The translations under genes and the position numbers were made by a program. This document shows, piece by piece, positions 1 to 6,492 of a stretch of DNA of 16,053 nt. Source of the stretch: JAFGDH01 sp964447525 (GTDB lineage Archaea; Aenigmatarchaeota; Aenigmatarchaeia; QMZP01; QMZT01); the NCBI GenBank assembly GCA_964447525.1, contig CAYUSU010000034.1, forward strand, positions 1 through 16,053. Direction: 5' to 3'. Position 1 is the first letter of the stretch; the number at the start of each line of letters is the position of its first letter. A model generated the notes under the pieces. The model was given only the letters and a program-made list of their open reading frames with translations, was not told the DNA's origin and searched no databases.

Positions 1-148
1 CGTGCTCGTACCACGCGCTGACCGTGCCCACCGCCAGCCCGTGCTCGTTGACGATGAAATAGCAGCGCCGCCCGATGGCCTGGGGGTCCTGACCGAATTG
101 GCGCTGAAAGAGATCGTCGTCCACGCCAAAGCCTTCAAATGGTCCCAT
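1..148 (-). CDS. N-terminal fragment of a GNAT-like acetyltransferase, GC-rich, runs off window edge
   Basis: A 49-codon open frame begins with ATG at 148-146 and leaves the window at base 1. The product contains CYFIVNEHGLAVGTVSAWY, which resembles the central strands of GNAT N-acetyltransferases, where a strand of the substrate side is followed by a G-(x)-VGT-(x)-AW strand. The CoA-binding RxxGxG/A motif would lie outside the window, so the family call is tentative. Base composition is unlike everything else here: 78 of the first 120 bases are G or C, while the sequence turns AT-rich from about 149. The apparent start codon lies almost at that composition break, so the true start may be elsewhere in the source genome. 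This could be a recently acquired gene or a chimeric assembly join. Confidence 0.45.
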   Translation of the reverse strand, partial: MGPFEGFGVDDDLFQRQFGQDPQAIGRRCYFIVNEHGLAVGTVSAWYEH

Positions 149-170
149 AGAAAATAATACCAGAAAAAAT

Positions 171-178
171 CTTTTAAG
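171..178 (+). promoter_or_regulatory. TATA-like box for the DUF5654-like gene
   Basis: CTTTTAAG lies about 40 nt before the ATG at 218. A start about 26 nt downstream would give a short leader holding the GGAGG at 206-210, so this promoter would make a leadered mRNA. Confidence 0.4.
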
Positions 179-217
179 AACAAACCACAGGAAAATATAA
201 TATAAGGAGGGGTGATC

Positions 218-448
218 ATGGGATTTTTAGGAGAGATGAAGAAACAGACAATGACGTTGCTTACGATGGCATTGGGTTTTGTGGCAGCACTGGTCTGGAA
301 GGATGCGATTTCTGCTTGGATGGCACCATTATATGCAAGCGCTGATGGTGCATTAGGACTTACAACGGCAGCAATAGTAGTAACAGTAACGGTAGTGATC
401 ATATTAATGATCTTAGCAAAAATATTGGGAACCCAGAAATCCGCTTAA
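218..448 (+). CDS. Small two-span membrane protein, DUF5654-like
   Basis: This 76-residue protein has two hydrophobic segments, roughly residues 10-30 and 48-69, with a short loop between them. The pattern of a charged N-terminus, a first span with VAALVWKDAI, and a long Val/Ile-rich second span resembles the archaeal family DUF5654, whose function is unknown. ATG at 218 is preferred over the in-frame GTG at 212 because a strong Shine-Dalgarno sequence, GGAGG at 206-210, sits seven bases before it; the GTG would be only one base away. The stop codon lies inside the loop of a terminator-like hairpin. The gene appears to be a single transcription unit, convergent with the ugd gene. Confidence 0.75.
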   Translation: MGFLGEMKKQTMTLLTMALGFVAALVWKDAISAWMAPLYASADGALGLTTAAIVVTVTVVIILMILAKILGTQKSA

Positions 449-466
449 GGGTTCCTTTTTTCTTAT
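428..466 (+). terminator. Hairpin plus T-tract terminator
   Basis: GGAACCC at 428-434 pairs perfectly with GGGTTCC at 449-455, leaving a 14-nt loop, and is followed directly by six T and further T-rich sequence. The upstream arm lies in the last codons of the small membrane protein gene. Confidence 0.6.
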
Positions 467-471
467 TTTTT

Positions 472-1761
472 CTACCAGCATATCCCTTCGAATCCTTTCA
501 CTTTTTTCGGATCAAGCGCCTTCCTTCCCTCGATGATGATCTTTTCGTTCATTTTGGAGAAATCATCATCCGTAAGGTTTCTGAATTCGCTCCATTCGGT
601 CACGATCAGGCAAGCGTCAGCGTCGCTGATCGCGTCCCTTGAAGACTGGGCATAAGCGATATTTGGGAAGATGACTTTCATGTTTCCCGCGGCTTTTGGA
701 TCATATACAACGACAGAAGCACCCTTCTCTTTGAGCGACCGGATTATCTCGATTGATGGAGCCTCCCGGATGTCATCGGATCCGGGTTTGAACGCCAGTC
801 CAAGTATCGCTATTCGTTTCCCTTTTACGTCCATTTTGTTTGTGAGCATGTCTACCAGAATGGATTTCTGCTTTTTGTTGACGGAGATCGTTTTTTCAAG
901 CAGTTCCGATTTCAACCCAAGTTCATTCGCTTTCGAAATCAATGCTTCAACGTCCTTCGGGAAACAGCTTCCGCCGTATCCAGCGCCTGCCCAAAGGAAC
1001 AACGGCGAAATCCTTTTATCCGTACCGACGCCTTCCATGACATCGTAAACATCTATTCCCAGCCTTTTGCAGATGTTTCCGATCTCATTCGAAAACGAAA
1101 TTTTCGTAGCAAGTAGGGAATTAGCCGTGTATTTGATCATTTCCGCGACCTTGATCTTCGTACGGATGATTTTGGTATCGAAATTATCATAAAGCTTTTC
1201 CACGGGATCACCGGATTTGCTGTCCAGTTCGCCTATCACGACCCTGTCCGGGTTCAGGAAGTCCTCCATGGCACTTCCTTCCCGAAGGAATTCAGGGTTC
1301 ATACACATCCCAAAGTGTTCCCCGGCCTTTTTACCGGATTCCTTCTCGATGTTCTTCAGGACGACATCTTCCGTCGTACCCGGGACAACAGTGGATTTCA
1401 CGATAACTACGTGATATGATTCCTTCTTTTTAAGGACCTTCCCTATCTGCTTGGAGACTTCTTCTATATACTTCAGATCAATTGATCCGTCCTCTTTCGA
1501 AGGCGTACCTACGGAAATGAAGGTAACATCAGTAAACATGATAGCTTTTTCCATGTCACTCGTAGCTTTAAACAGTCCCCTGGAAAGGGAATCCTTAAGC
1601 TTCTCTTCGAGACCCGGCTCATAAATAGGAGACTCGCCACGGTTTATCCTTTCGACCTTTTTCTGGATTATGTCAACACAGGTAACCTTGTTACCCTTGA
1701 CCGAAAAACCCACGCCCGTCGAAAGGCCCACATAACCAGTCCCCACAATCGAGATGTTCAT
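472..1761 (-). CDS. ugd: UDP-glucose 6-dehydrogenase (nucleotide-sugar dehydrogenase)
   Basis: This 429-residue protein oxidises a nucleotide sugar, most likely UDP-glucose to UDP-glucuronate, using two NAD+. The N-terminal Rossmann motif GTGYVG is at residues 7-12. The substrate-domain motif MNPEFLREG is at 154-162 and the conserved lysine in KYTAN is at 210. The catalytic cysteine is Cys266 in GGSCFPKD. The C-terminal UDP-binding domain starts near 315 with ILGLAFKPGSDDIREAPS. Length is normal for the family. The frame stays open upstream to 2049, but that extension is antisense to the next gene and has no family resemblance. Met at 1761 gives the canonical N-terminus and lies 26 nt from a TATA box, which suggests leaderless translation; ATG at 1770 is a weaker alternative. 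UDP-mannose or UDP-HexNAc dehydrogenase activity cannot be excluded. Divergent and downstream nucleotidyltransferases probably supply its substrate. Confidence 0.93.
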   Translation of the reverse strand: MNISIVGTGYVGLSTGVGFSVKGNKVTCVDIIQKKVERINRGESPIYEPGLEEKLKDSLSRGLFKATSDMEKAIMFTDVTFISVGTPSKEDGSIDLKYIEEVSKQIGKVLKKKESYHVVIVKSTVVPGTTEDVVLKNIEKESGKKAGEHFGMCMNPEFLREGSAMEDFLNPDRVVIGELDSKSGDPVEKLYDNFDTKIIRTKIKVAEMIKYTANSLLATKISFSNEIGNICKRLGIDVYDVMEGVGTDKRISPLFLWAGAGYGGSCFPKDVEALISKANELGLKSELLEKTISVNKKQKSILVDMLTNKMDVKGKRIAILGLAFKPGSDDIREAPSIEIIRSLKEKGASVVVYDPKAAGNMKVIFPNIAYAQSSRDAISDADACLIVTEWSEFRNLTDDDFSKMNEKIIIEGRKALDPKKVKGFEGICW

Positions 1762-1783
1762 ATTAACCATAAAGCAGGAAAAA

Positions 1784-1790
1784 ATATAAA
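1784..1790 (-). promoter_or_regulatory. TATA box for ugd
   Basis: On the minus strand this reads TTTATAT, centred 26 nt before the ATG at 1761, as expected for a leaderless archaeal mRNA. Confidence 0.5.
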
Positions 1791-1811
1791 ACCTACACAG
1801 GGTCGTATGGG

Positions 1812-1827
1812 GTAATACTTCGTAATA
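1812..1827 (+). repeat. Tandem GTAATA half-sites, possible RHH operator
   Basis: GTAATA occurs at 1812-1817 and again at 1822-1827, ten bases apart, or about one helical turn. It abuts the TATA-like box of a gene whose product carries a ribbon-helix-helix domain. One-turn spacing of short direct repeats suits tandem RHH dimers. Function as an operator is inference. Confidence 0.3.
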
Positions 1828-1835
1828 TTTTTTAA
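1828..1835 (+). promoter_or_regulatory. TATA-like box for the RHH-nucleotidyltransferase gene
   Basis: TTTTTAAG (1829-1836 within the T-run, core about 1828-1835) is centred about 27 nt before ATG 1859, consistent with leaderless transcription. Confidence 0.4.
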
Positions 1836-1858
1836 GCATTAAACGAAAAAGAATAGTT

Positions 1859-2701
1859 ATGAAGGAAAGAATCACGCTGACCATCGACAAGGAAATCCTC
1901 ACCAAACTGGACAAGATGATCGATGGTCTGAACATCCGCAACCGCTCCCACGCAATAGAAATGGTCCTTTCAAAATACATGAACTTCCGCGGGCTTACCC
2001 ACGCTGTCATCCTATGCGGTGGCGAAGGAACCCGCTTACGACCGATCACTTATGAGATTCCAAAGCCTCTGGTCCCTGTACATGGCAAAGCCCTTCTGGA
2101 GCATATTTTCGACCTTCTCAAGAAATACGAAATCCGCGACATTTCGCTGTCGATAGGACACATGAAACAGAAAATAAAAGAGCACGTAGGGGACGGGAGC
2201 AAATACGGACTAAAAGTGAACTATCTGGAAGAAGAGGAAAAGCTGGGAACGGCCGGGCCTTTGAGGCTGGCGAAGAGTACGTTGAAGAGTACGTTCATAA
2301 TGTCAAACGGCGACGAATTGAAAAACATAAACATAATGGACATGTACGACTTCCACAAGAAGAACAACGCTCTCGCGACCATCGCTTTAACAACAGTCCC
2401 TGATCCCAGCCAGTACGGTGTCGCAAAACTGGACGGCAACAAGATCGTGGATTTCGTCGAGAAACCAAGCAAGAAAGACACTCCATCCAACCTGATCAAT
2501 GCCGGATTTTATATCCTTGAACCGGAAGTGATAGACATGATCCCTTCCAGCGGATTTTCGCTGATAGAGAAGGACGTTTTCCCGATTCTTGCGAGAAAGG
2601 GACGATTATTCGGATTCCCGTTCTCCGGCCAGTGGTTCGACACCGGGAACATGGAACGTTACGAAAGGGCGTTGAAACAATGGAACGACATAAAGGCATG
2701 A
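1859..2701 (+). CDS. Ribbon-helix-helix domain fused to sugar-1-phosphate nucleotidyltransferase
   Basis: This 280-residue protein joins two domains. Residues 1-41 look like a CopG/Arc-type ribbon-helix-helix DNA-binding fold: a strand RITLTID, then a first helix, a turn with NRSHA, and a second helix. Residues 46-275 are an NTP-transferase of the RmlA/GalU/ManC type, with the nucleotide-binding signature GGEGTRLRP at 54-62, the PKP motif at 68-70, metal-binding GD at 151-152, EKP at 201-203 and WFDTG at 259-263. The enzyme part would join a sugar 1-phosphate to an NTP, releasing pyrophosphate. UTP with glucose 1-phosphate is likely because ugd lies divergently next door, but GTP/mannose or dTTP/glucose are possible. 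The RHH part suggests dimerisation and DNA binding, perhaps control of the shared ugd intergenic region. ATG 1859 follows a TATA-like box by about 27 nt. Confidence 0.85.
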   Translation: MKERITLTIDKEILTKLDKMIDGLNIRNRSHAIEMVLSKYMNFRGLTHAVILCGGEGTRLRPITYEIPKPLVPVHGKALLEHIFDLLKKYEIRDISLSIGHMKQKIKEHVGDGSKYGLKVNYLEEEEKLGTAGPLRLAKSTLKSTFIMSNGDELKNINIMDMYDFHKKNNALATIALTTVPDPSQYGVAKLDGNKIVDFVEKPSKKDTPSNLINAGFYILEPEVIDMIPSSGFSLIEKDVFPILARKGRLFGFPFSGQWFDTGNMERYERALKQWNDIKA

Positions 2702-2710
2702 ACCGGAAAG

Positions 2711-2717
2711 ATTTAAA
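2711..2717 (+). promoter_or_regulatory. TATA box for the second nucleotidyltransferase gene
   Basis: TTTAAAA, preceded by a purine-rich BRE-like stretch (AACCGGAAAGA), lies about 25 nt before ATG 2739. The gene is therefore probably transcribed on its own as a leaderless mRNA, despite following another nucleotidyltransferase on the same strand. Confidence 0.45.
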
Positions 2718-2738
2718 ACATGGCTTCCAATTCTTGTT

Positions 2739-3425
2739 ATGAAAGCAGTTATCCTTGCCGGCGGACTGGGGACGAGATTACGTCCGCTGACTCTCGATAC
2801 ACCTAAACCAATGCTCCCTTTGAAAGGGAAACCCATATTAGAACACGTTATAGACCATTTGAAAGCGCATGGTATAACTGACATATTGATCACGGCCGGA
2901 TACAAAAAAGAGAAGATTGAAGGATATTTCGGGGACGGATCTAAATTCGGGGTGTCCATCGAATACGCGGAAGAAACGAAGCCGCTCGGAACGGCCGGAT
3001 GCCTTATTCCATTGAAAGAGAAGCTTAATGAGACGTTCCTTCTGGTTGGGGCGGATAATATCACGAAGCTTGATCTTTCGAAATTCATCGCGTTCCACGA
3101 AGAGAAGAAAGGACTTCTGAGCGTCGCACTTTTTGAATTTAAACATAAGGTGGAATGGGGGATATACGAGACCGATATTGATTCAAAGATCACCGGATTC
3201 ACGGAGAAACCGGAATACGTCCATCACGGCGGAACCATGATATTCTGCGTAGAACCATCCATTTTTGATCATATCCCGGAAAGTGAAGGAATAGTGAACC
3301 TGACCGACCACGTGATTCCCGCGCTTCTGAAAAAAGGGGAGAAAGTGTACGGATACCCGTTTACCGATTTCTGGGTCGATATAGGAAGCATGGAAGAATA
3401 CGAGAAGCTGAATAATGGATTCTGA
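2739..3425 (+). CDS. Sugar-1-phosphate nucleotidyltransferase
   Basis: This 228-residue single-domain NTP-transferase starts directly with the family signature: MKAVILAGGLGTRLRPLT, followed by TPKPMLPLKGKP. Other family marks are GDGS at 65-68, LGTAG at 83-87, an Asp at 106 in the region of the usual metal-binding Asp, TEKP at 155-158 and DFWVDIG at 210-216. It would make an NDP-sugar from a sugar 1-phosphate and an NTP. The usual GD metal motif reads VGADN here, a small departure from the common NGD. It lacks the RHH extension of the upstream paralogue and is shorter at the C-terminus than bifunctional mannose enzymes. Mannose-1-phosphate guanylyltransferase and glucose-1-phosphate thymidylyl- or uridylyltransferase are all possible. 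It converges with corA, with seven bases between the stop codons. Confidence 0.85.
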   Translation: MKAVILAGGLGTRLRPLTLDTPKPMLPLKGKPILEHVIDHLKAHGITDILITAGYKKEKIEGYFGDGSKFGVSIEYAEETKPLGTAGCLIPLKEKLNETFLLVGADNITKLDLSKFIAFHEEKKGLLSVALFEFKHKVEWGIYETDIDSKITGFTEKPEYVHHGGTMIFCVEPSIFDHIPESEGIVNLTDHVIPALLKKGEKVYGYPFTDFWVDIGSMEEYEKLNNGF

Positions 3426-3432
3426 ATTTGTC

Positions 3433-4497
3433 CTAAAGCCATTCCTTTCTCCTGAAATAAGCCAACATCACCAAGCCGATAGCTATCATAACTCCCCATA
3501 CCATGAAATAGCCGAACGACCATCTCAGTTCGGGCATAACGTCGAAATTCATCCCGTATATCCCGGCGATGAACGTCAGGGGGATGAATATGGTTGCGAT
3601 AATTGTCAGAACCTTCATTACCTGGTTCATCTTGTTGCTGACACTTGAGAGATAAAGGTCCACCATCCCGGAAACCATGTCCCGGAAGGTCTCAATTGTA
3701 TCTATAACCTGAATCGTATGGTCATAAACATCTCTCAGATAAATCCTGGTTTTTTTCTCGATAAGACCGGATTCGCTCCTTTCGAGAGAGCTTATCGCTT
3801 CCCTGAGCGGCCATACGGACCTCCTGAGGAATATCATCTCCCTTTTGAGTGAATGGATTGTCTGGAGAGATTCGGATTTCGGGTTATCAACAAGTCCTTC
3901 CTCAATGGATTCAATCTTTTCCCCGAAATTCTCAAGGATTTTGAAGTAATTATCAACAATAATATCCAGAAGGGCATATGCAAGATAATCCGATCCGGAT
4001 TTCCTTATCTTTCCCTTTCCCTCGGCGAGCCTCTTTCTTACAGGGTCAAATATGTCTCCAATCGCTTCCTGAAACGATACAACGTAATTTTTTCCGAGTA
4101 TCATGCTGACCTGTTCCGAATGTGTCTCACCACTTTTTTCATTCAAGGAAAGCATTTTCAAAACGATAAAAATGTAATCATCGAATTCATCTACTTTGGG
4201 ACGCTGTTCGGTATTGACGATATCCTCAAGAACAAGAGGATGTATCCCGAAATGTTTCCCTATCTTTTCAATGGTCTCGGTATCATGCAGTCCGTCTATA
4301 TTTACCCATGTAACAGTAGGTTTATCCTTGAACGGGAAACAATCTTCAATCCTTTTCATTTCTTTTTGCTGAATTTGTTTTTCATCATAATCGTTCAAAG
4401 TAATCCTTACTTTTGCAACCTTCTTTTTTCCGACGTGTGTAAGGGTTCCGGGTGTCTGACCAGCTTTCGATGAAACCTTTTTGTAAAATCTTGGCAT
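3433..4497 (-). CDS. corA: CorA-type magnesium/divalent cation transporter
   Basis: This 354-residue protein belongs to the CorA/Mg2+ channel family. A long soluble N-terminal region of alternating strands and helices (residues about 30-240) leads through the long stalk helix into two C-terminal membrane spans at about 293-313 and 328-348. The YGMNF motif after the first span (GMN about 315-317) is the selectivity signature, and the chain ends in a basic tail, RRKEWL. Five subunits form the inner-membrane pore in characterised members. ATG 4497 is chosen; an in-frame GTG at 4503 would add only two residues. Mg2+ is the usual substrate, though Co2+, Ni2+ or Zn2+ transport cannot be distinguished from sequence. 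Confidence 0.93.
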   Translation of the reverse strand: MPRFYKKVSSKAGQTPGTLTHVGKKKVAKVRITLNDYDEKQIQQKEMKRIEDCFPFKDKPTVTWVNIDGLHDTETIEKIGKHFGIHPLVLEDIVNTEQRPKVDEFDDYIFIVLKMLSLNEKSGETHSEQVSMILGKNYVVSFQEAIGDIFDPVRKRLAEGKGKIRKSGSDYLAYALLDIIVDNYFKILENFGEKIESIEEGLVDNPKSESLQTIHSLKREMIFLRRSVWPLREAISSLERSESGLIEKKTRIYLRDVYDHTIQVIDTIETFRDMVSGMVDLYLSSVSNKMNQVMKVLTIIATIFIPLTFIAGIYGMNFDVMPELRWSFGYFMVWGVMIAIGLVMLAYFRRKEWL

Positions 4498-4598
4498 AAA
4501 CACAACCTTTAGATTAAAATTGAATTCGTGCTTAAAAAGAACATATTAAACGAGTAAGTCGCCGAAATAACTGTAATAAGGGCGTAGCATATTAATTA

Positions 4599-4623
4599 CC
4601 TGTGAAACAGGCGTATATTTAAA
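4599..4623 (+). promoter_or_regulatory. rpl10e promoter: short inverted repeat next to TATA box
   Basis: TATATTTAAA at 4614-4623 is a good TATA/BRE region. A start about 26-30 nt downstream leaves a leader of about 29 nt with GTGAT at 4665-4669 before ATG 4673. Directly upstream, CCTGT at 4599-4603 and ACAGG at 4607-4611 form a 5-bp inverted repeat around GAA. It covers the BRE position, so it may be a regulator site or coincidence. Confidence 0.45.
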
Positions 4624-4672
4624 TTAATTATGTTAATAATATCGAATACAATTGGATAATTAATGTGATAAT

Positions 4673-5197
4673 ATGGCACTGAGATCAGCAAAATGTTACA
4701 AGAAGCATGAAAGGCCTAACACAAGGATCAGTATAAGAAAACCTAGAAGAAGCTACGTAAAGGGTGTTCCGAACATAAAGATACACAGGTTCGAGCACGG
4801 AAACTGTAAGAAGAAATTCGAGATATCAATGTACATGATATCCAAGGAGCCTGTCCAGATCCGTCATAATGCCCTCGAATCTGCCAGGATATCGGTTTCA
4901 AAGGAGCTCCAGAAGAAGATCGGGGAAGAAGGTTTTTTCCTTAAGGTTCTCGTTTATCCACATCATGTTCTGAGGGAGAATCCTCTTGCCACAGGCGCAG
5001 GAGCAGACCGTTTCCAGACAGGGATGCGAAAATCGTTTGGTCGTCCGATCAGCAAGGCCGCGAGAGTAAAGGAAGGCCAGAGAATCATTGAGATCAGGAT
5101 CGACAAATCTGGTATTAAATTTGGAAAGAAAGCACTCAAAATCGGGGCGGGAAAGGTTCCGACAGCTTGCAGGATCGAATTAGTTGAGCATAATTAA
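4673..5197 (+). CDS. rpl10e: Large-subunit ribosomal protein L10e (uL16)
   Basis: This 174-residue protein matches archaeal and eukaryotic L10e/uL16 over its whole length. It begins MALRSAKCYKK and includes the basic N-terminal stretch IRKPRRSYVKGVPN, the central VLVYPHHVLRENPLATGAGADRFQTGMRKSFG segment (about residues 92-123) that reaches the peptidyl-transferase and tRNA region, and a basic C-terminus. It binds 23S rRNA near the A/P-site tRNA elbow and completes late 50S assembly. The strong match to the archaeal form rather than bacterial L16 is one of the best lineage clues in the window. A weak GTGAT Shine-Dalgarno lies four bases before the ATG. Confidence 0.97.
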   Translation: MALRSAKCYKKHERPNTRISIRKPRRSYVKGVPNIKIHRFEHGNCKKKFEISMYMISKEPVQIRHNALESARISVSKELQKKIGEEGFFLKVLVYPHHVLRENPLATGAGADRFQTGMRKSFGRPISKAARVKEGQRIIEIRIDKSGIKFGKKALKIGAGKVPTACRIELVEHN

Positions 5198-5253
5198 TTT
5201 TGATTCTAGTTAATTTCGCTGAATTACAATTAAAAGCGGAACCAGAAGAGTTG

Positions 5254-5267
5254 AAAAATAAAAAAAA
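5254..5267 (-). terminator. T-rich terminator for the minus-strand membrane protein gene
   Basis: On the minus strand this reads an uninterrupted run of T with one A (eight T, one A, five T in order of transcription), about 35-45 nt past the stop codon at 5300. T-tracts of this kind end transcription in archaea. No stem is needed or seen. Confidence 0.45.
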
Positions 5268-5299
5268 GGGTGTTCCACGCGCATGAGTTTTCAGAGATT

Positions 5300-5569
5300 T
5301 TACTTCTTCAACAAACTCATGGCTGTCATTAGCACACCTATTAACAAGAATAACCATCCGAGAAACTCGAACAGATAGACACCGTAAACCGCTGCACCGC
5401 CTGCCAAGCTGAACAAGCTGAGCTGGAATCCCATAGCCAACAGCAAGAAAACACCTGCACCTGCTATGAAATTGAATCCCTTTTCAGCTTTTACTCGGAT
5501 CTTTGCATATTCTGCAAACACTGGCGCCAATAGAGTTGCTAATGCGAACCAAACCATTTCAAATGCCAT
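5300..5569 (-). CDS. Small hydrophobic membrane protein, unrecognised
   Basis: This 89-residue protein has three probable membrane segments, at about residues 3-20, 33-54 and 57-84, the last long enough to be two short spans. Short loops contain KIRVKAEK after the first span and end with a lysine pair, so the basic loops suggest cytoplasmic ends. I do not recognise a family. A GGTG Shine-Dalgarno-like sequence (minus strand, 5578-5582) precedes the ATG, and CTTATAA near 5606-5614 is a plausible TATA box. The gene therefore appears independently transcribed with a short leader. It converges with rpl10e across about 100 bases of AT-rich sequence. Confidence 0.65.
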   Translation of the reverse strand: MAFEMVWFALATLLAPVFAEYAKIRVKAEKGFNFIAGAGVFLLLAMGFQLSLFSLAGGAAVYGVYLFEFLGWLFLLIGVLMTAMSLLKK

Positions 5570-5642
5570 ATTTGGACACCTATTAAATTATTGGGTTAGG
5601 GTCCCCTTATAAGTATGTATTCGACAATTAACGAATTTATTC

Positions 5643-6452
5643 CTAAAGATAGACCTCGATAAGCGCCGCCATCAAAATGAATCCAACGCCAACAAGAAGT
5701 ATAATCATACTGTCAATAAATATTTTTACAAGCACATCGGATTTATGGCTACGCAATATGGCCGCCGAAAATAACCCACCAGCTAGTCCTGCACATAAAT
5801 AGCCCACAACTTCAGGTATTCCATGCGGAAGGAACTGCATAGTGACCAGGGGTATTTCGAACACCGACCTCGAAAGTTCACCTATGTATACACCAAGTAT
5901 CGAAGCGTTCCATACCAATATGAAGACTGCACCTGCCCCGAAGAGGACGGAAAAGATGAATGCAAAAAGCATGACCTGAAGATTGTTGAATGTTACCCCG
6001 ATGAATGAATCAAAGGATCCCTTCATTATTGCATTACCGCTCACTGAAGAACGAACCTTCTGTATCTCGGTGAGCTGGACCTGGAAGAAGCCCGGATCCA
6101 TGAAGAATGCCCAGACAGAGAAAGCCACGGTAACCCCGAGGAAAAAGAACAGGAATAGCAGTATGTCTTTCTGATGCCTGCTCCAGAAATTCCCGGAATA
6201 GTGTTTGCATATTGCATCTTCTTCCATCTTCTCTTCCCTCTTGATGACTGTCGTGAAGAAATACACGGAAGGGATTATGGTGAACATGACTGCGAAGATC
6301 CCGGAAAGGTTGAAAGAAATAGAGCCTATCTCGATCTTGTAGAAAAGCTGGGTGCTCAGTATTATGGCTATGTTGGTGATAAGGAATGCCCAAACGAATG
6401 TAAGGTACGGGCTTTTGTCAACTTCTTTGAAGTTGAGAATCGATTCGAGCAT
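5643..6452 (-). CDS. SpoIIM/DUF95 family integral membrane protein
   Basis: This 269-residue protein has about six membrane segments, near residues 16-37, 48-70, 95-117, 155-190 (probably two), 212-233 and 244-268. The signature is that of the stage II sporulation protein M family (DUF95): FNNLQVMLFAF at 155-165, a Gly-rich span, WNASILGVYIG at 181-191, and FLPHGIPEVVGYLCAGLAGG at 207-226. The HGxxE motif is the most conserved part of the family. In sporulating bacteria SpoIIM acts with hydrolases in peptidoglycan remodelling during engulfment; archaeal members are common and uncharacterised. A TATA box 26 nt upstream (6475-6481, minus strand) implies a leaderless mRNA separate from the EamA gene just upstream. 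Confidence 0.85.
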   Translation of the reverse strand: MLESILNFKEVDKSPYLTFVWAFLITNIAIILSTQLFYKIEIGSISFNLSGIFAVMFTIIPSVYFFTTVIKREEKMEEDAICKHYSGNFWSRHQKDILLFLFFFLGVTVAFSVWAFFMDPGFFQVQLTEIQKVRSSVSGNAIMKGSFDSFIGVTFNNLQVMLFAFIFSVLFGAGAVFILVWNASILGVYIGELSRSVFEIPLVTMQFLPHGIPEVVGYLCAGLAGGLFSAAILRSHKSDVLVKIFIDSMIILLVGVGFILMAALIEVYL

Positions 6453-6473
6453 AATATATTATTCAGAGAACTG

Positions 6474-6481
6474 GTTTATAT
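6474..6481 (-). promoter_or_regulatory. TATA box for the SpoIIM-like gene
   Basis: ATATAAAC on the minus strand is centred 26 nt before ATG 6452 and lies just beyond the stop codon of the EamA gene. Confidence 0.5.
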
Positions 6482-6492
6482 TCTTCCCTCAA

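Noticed and set aside
212..217. GTG 212 as start of the DUF5654-like gene
   Set aside because: The Shine-Dalgarno at 206-210 would be only one base away; ATG 218 is correctly spaced.
1762..2049. Upstream extension of the ugd frame to 2049 on the minus strand
   Set aside because: It is antisense to the RHH domain, lacks any family likeness, and the normal N-terminus and a well-placed TATA box fix the start at 1761.
2606..3202. A 198-codon minus-strand frame
   Set aside because: It spans the end of one nucleotidyltransferase gene and the start of the next in antisense and resembles no protein family.
3853..4473. A 206-codon plus-strand frame
   Set aside because: It lies wholly antisense to corA, has no promoter or family features, and is low-complexity Phe/Ile-rich as expected of a shadow frame.
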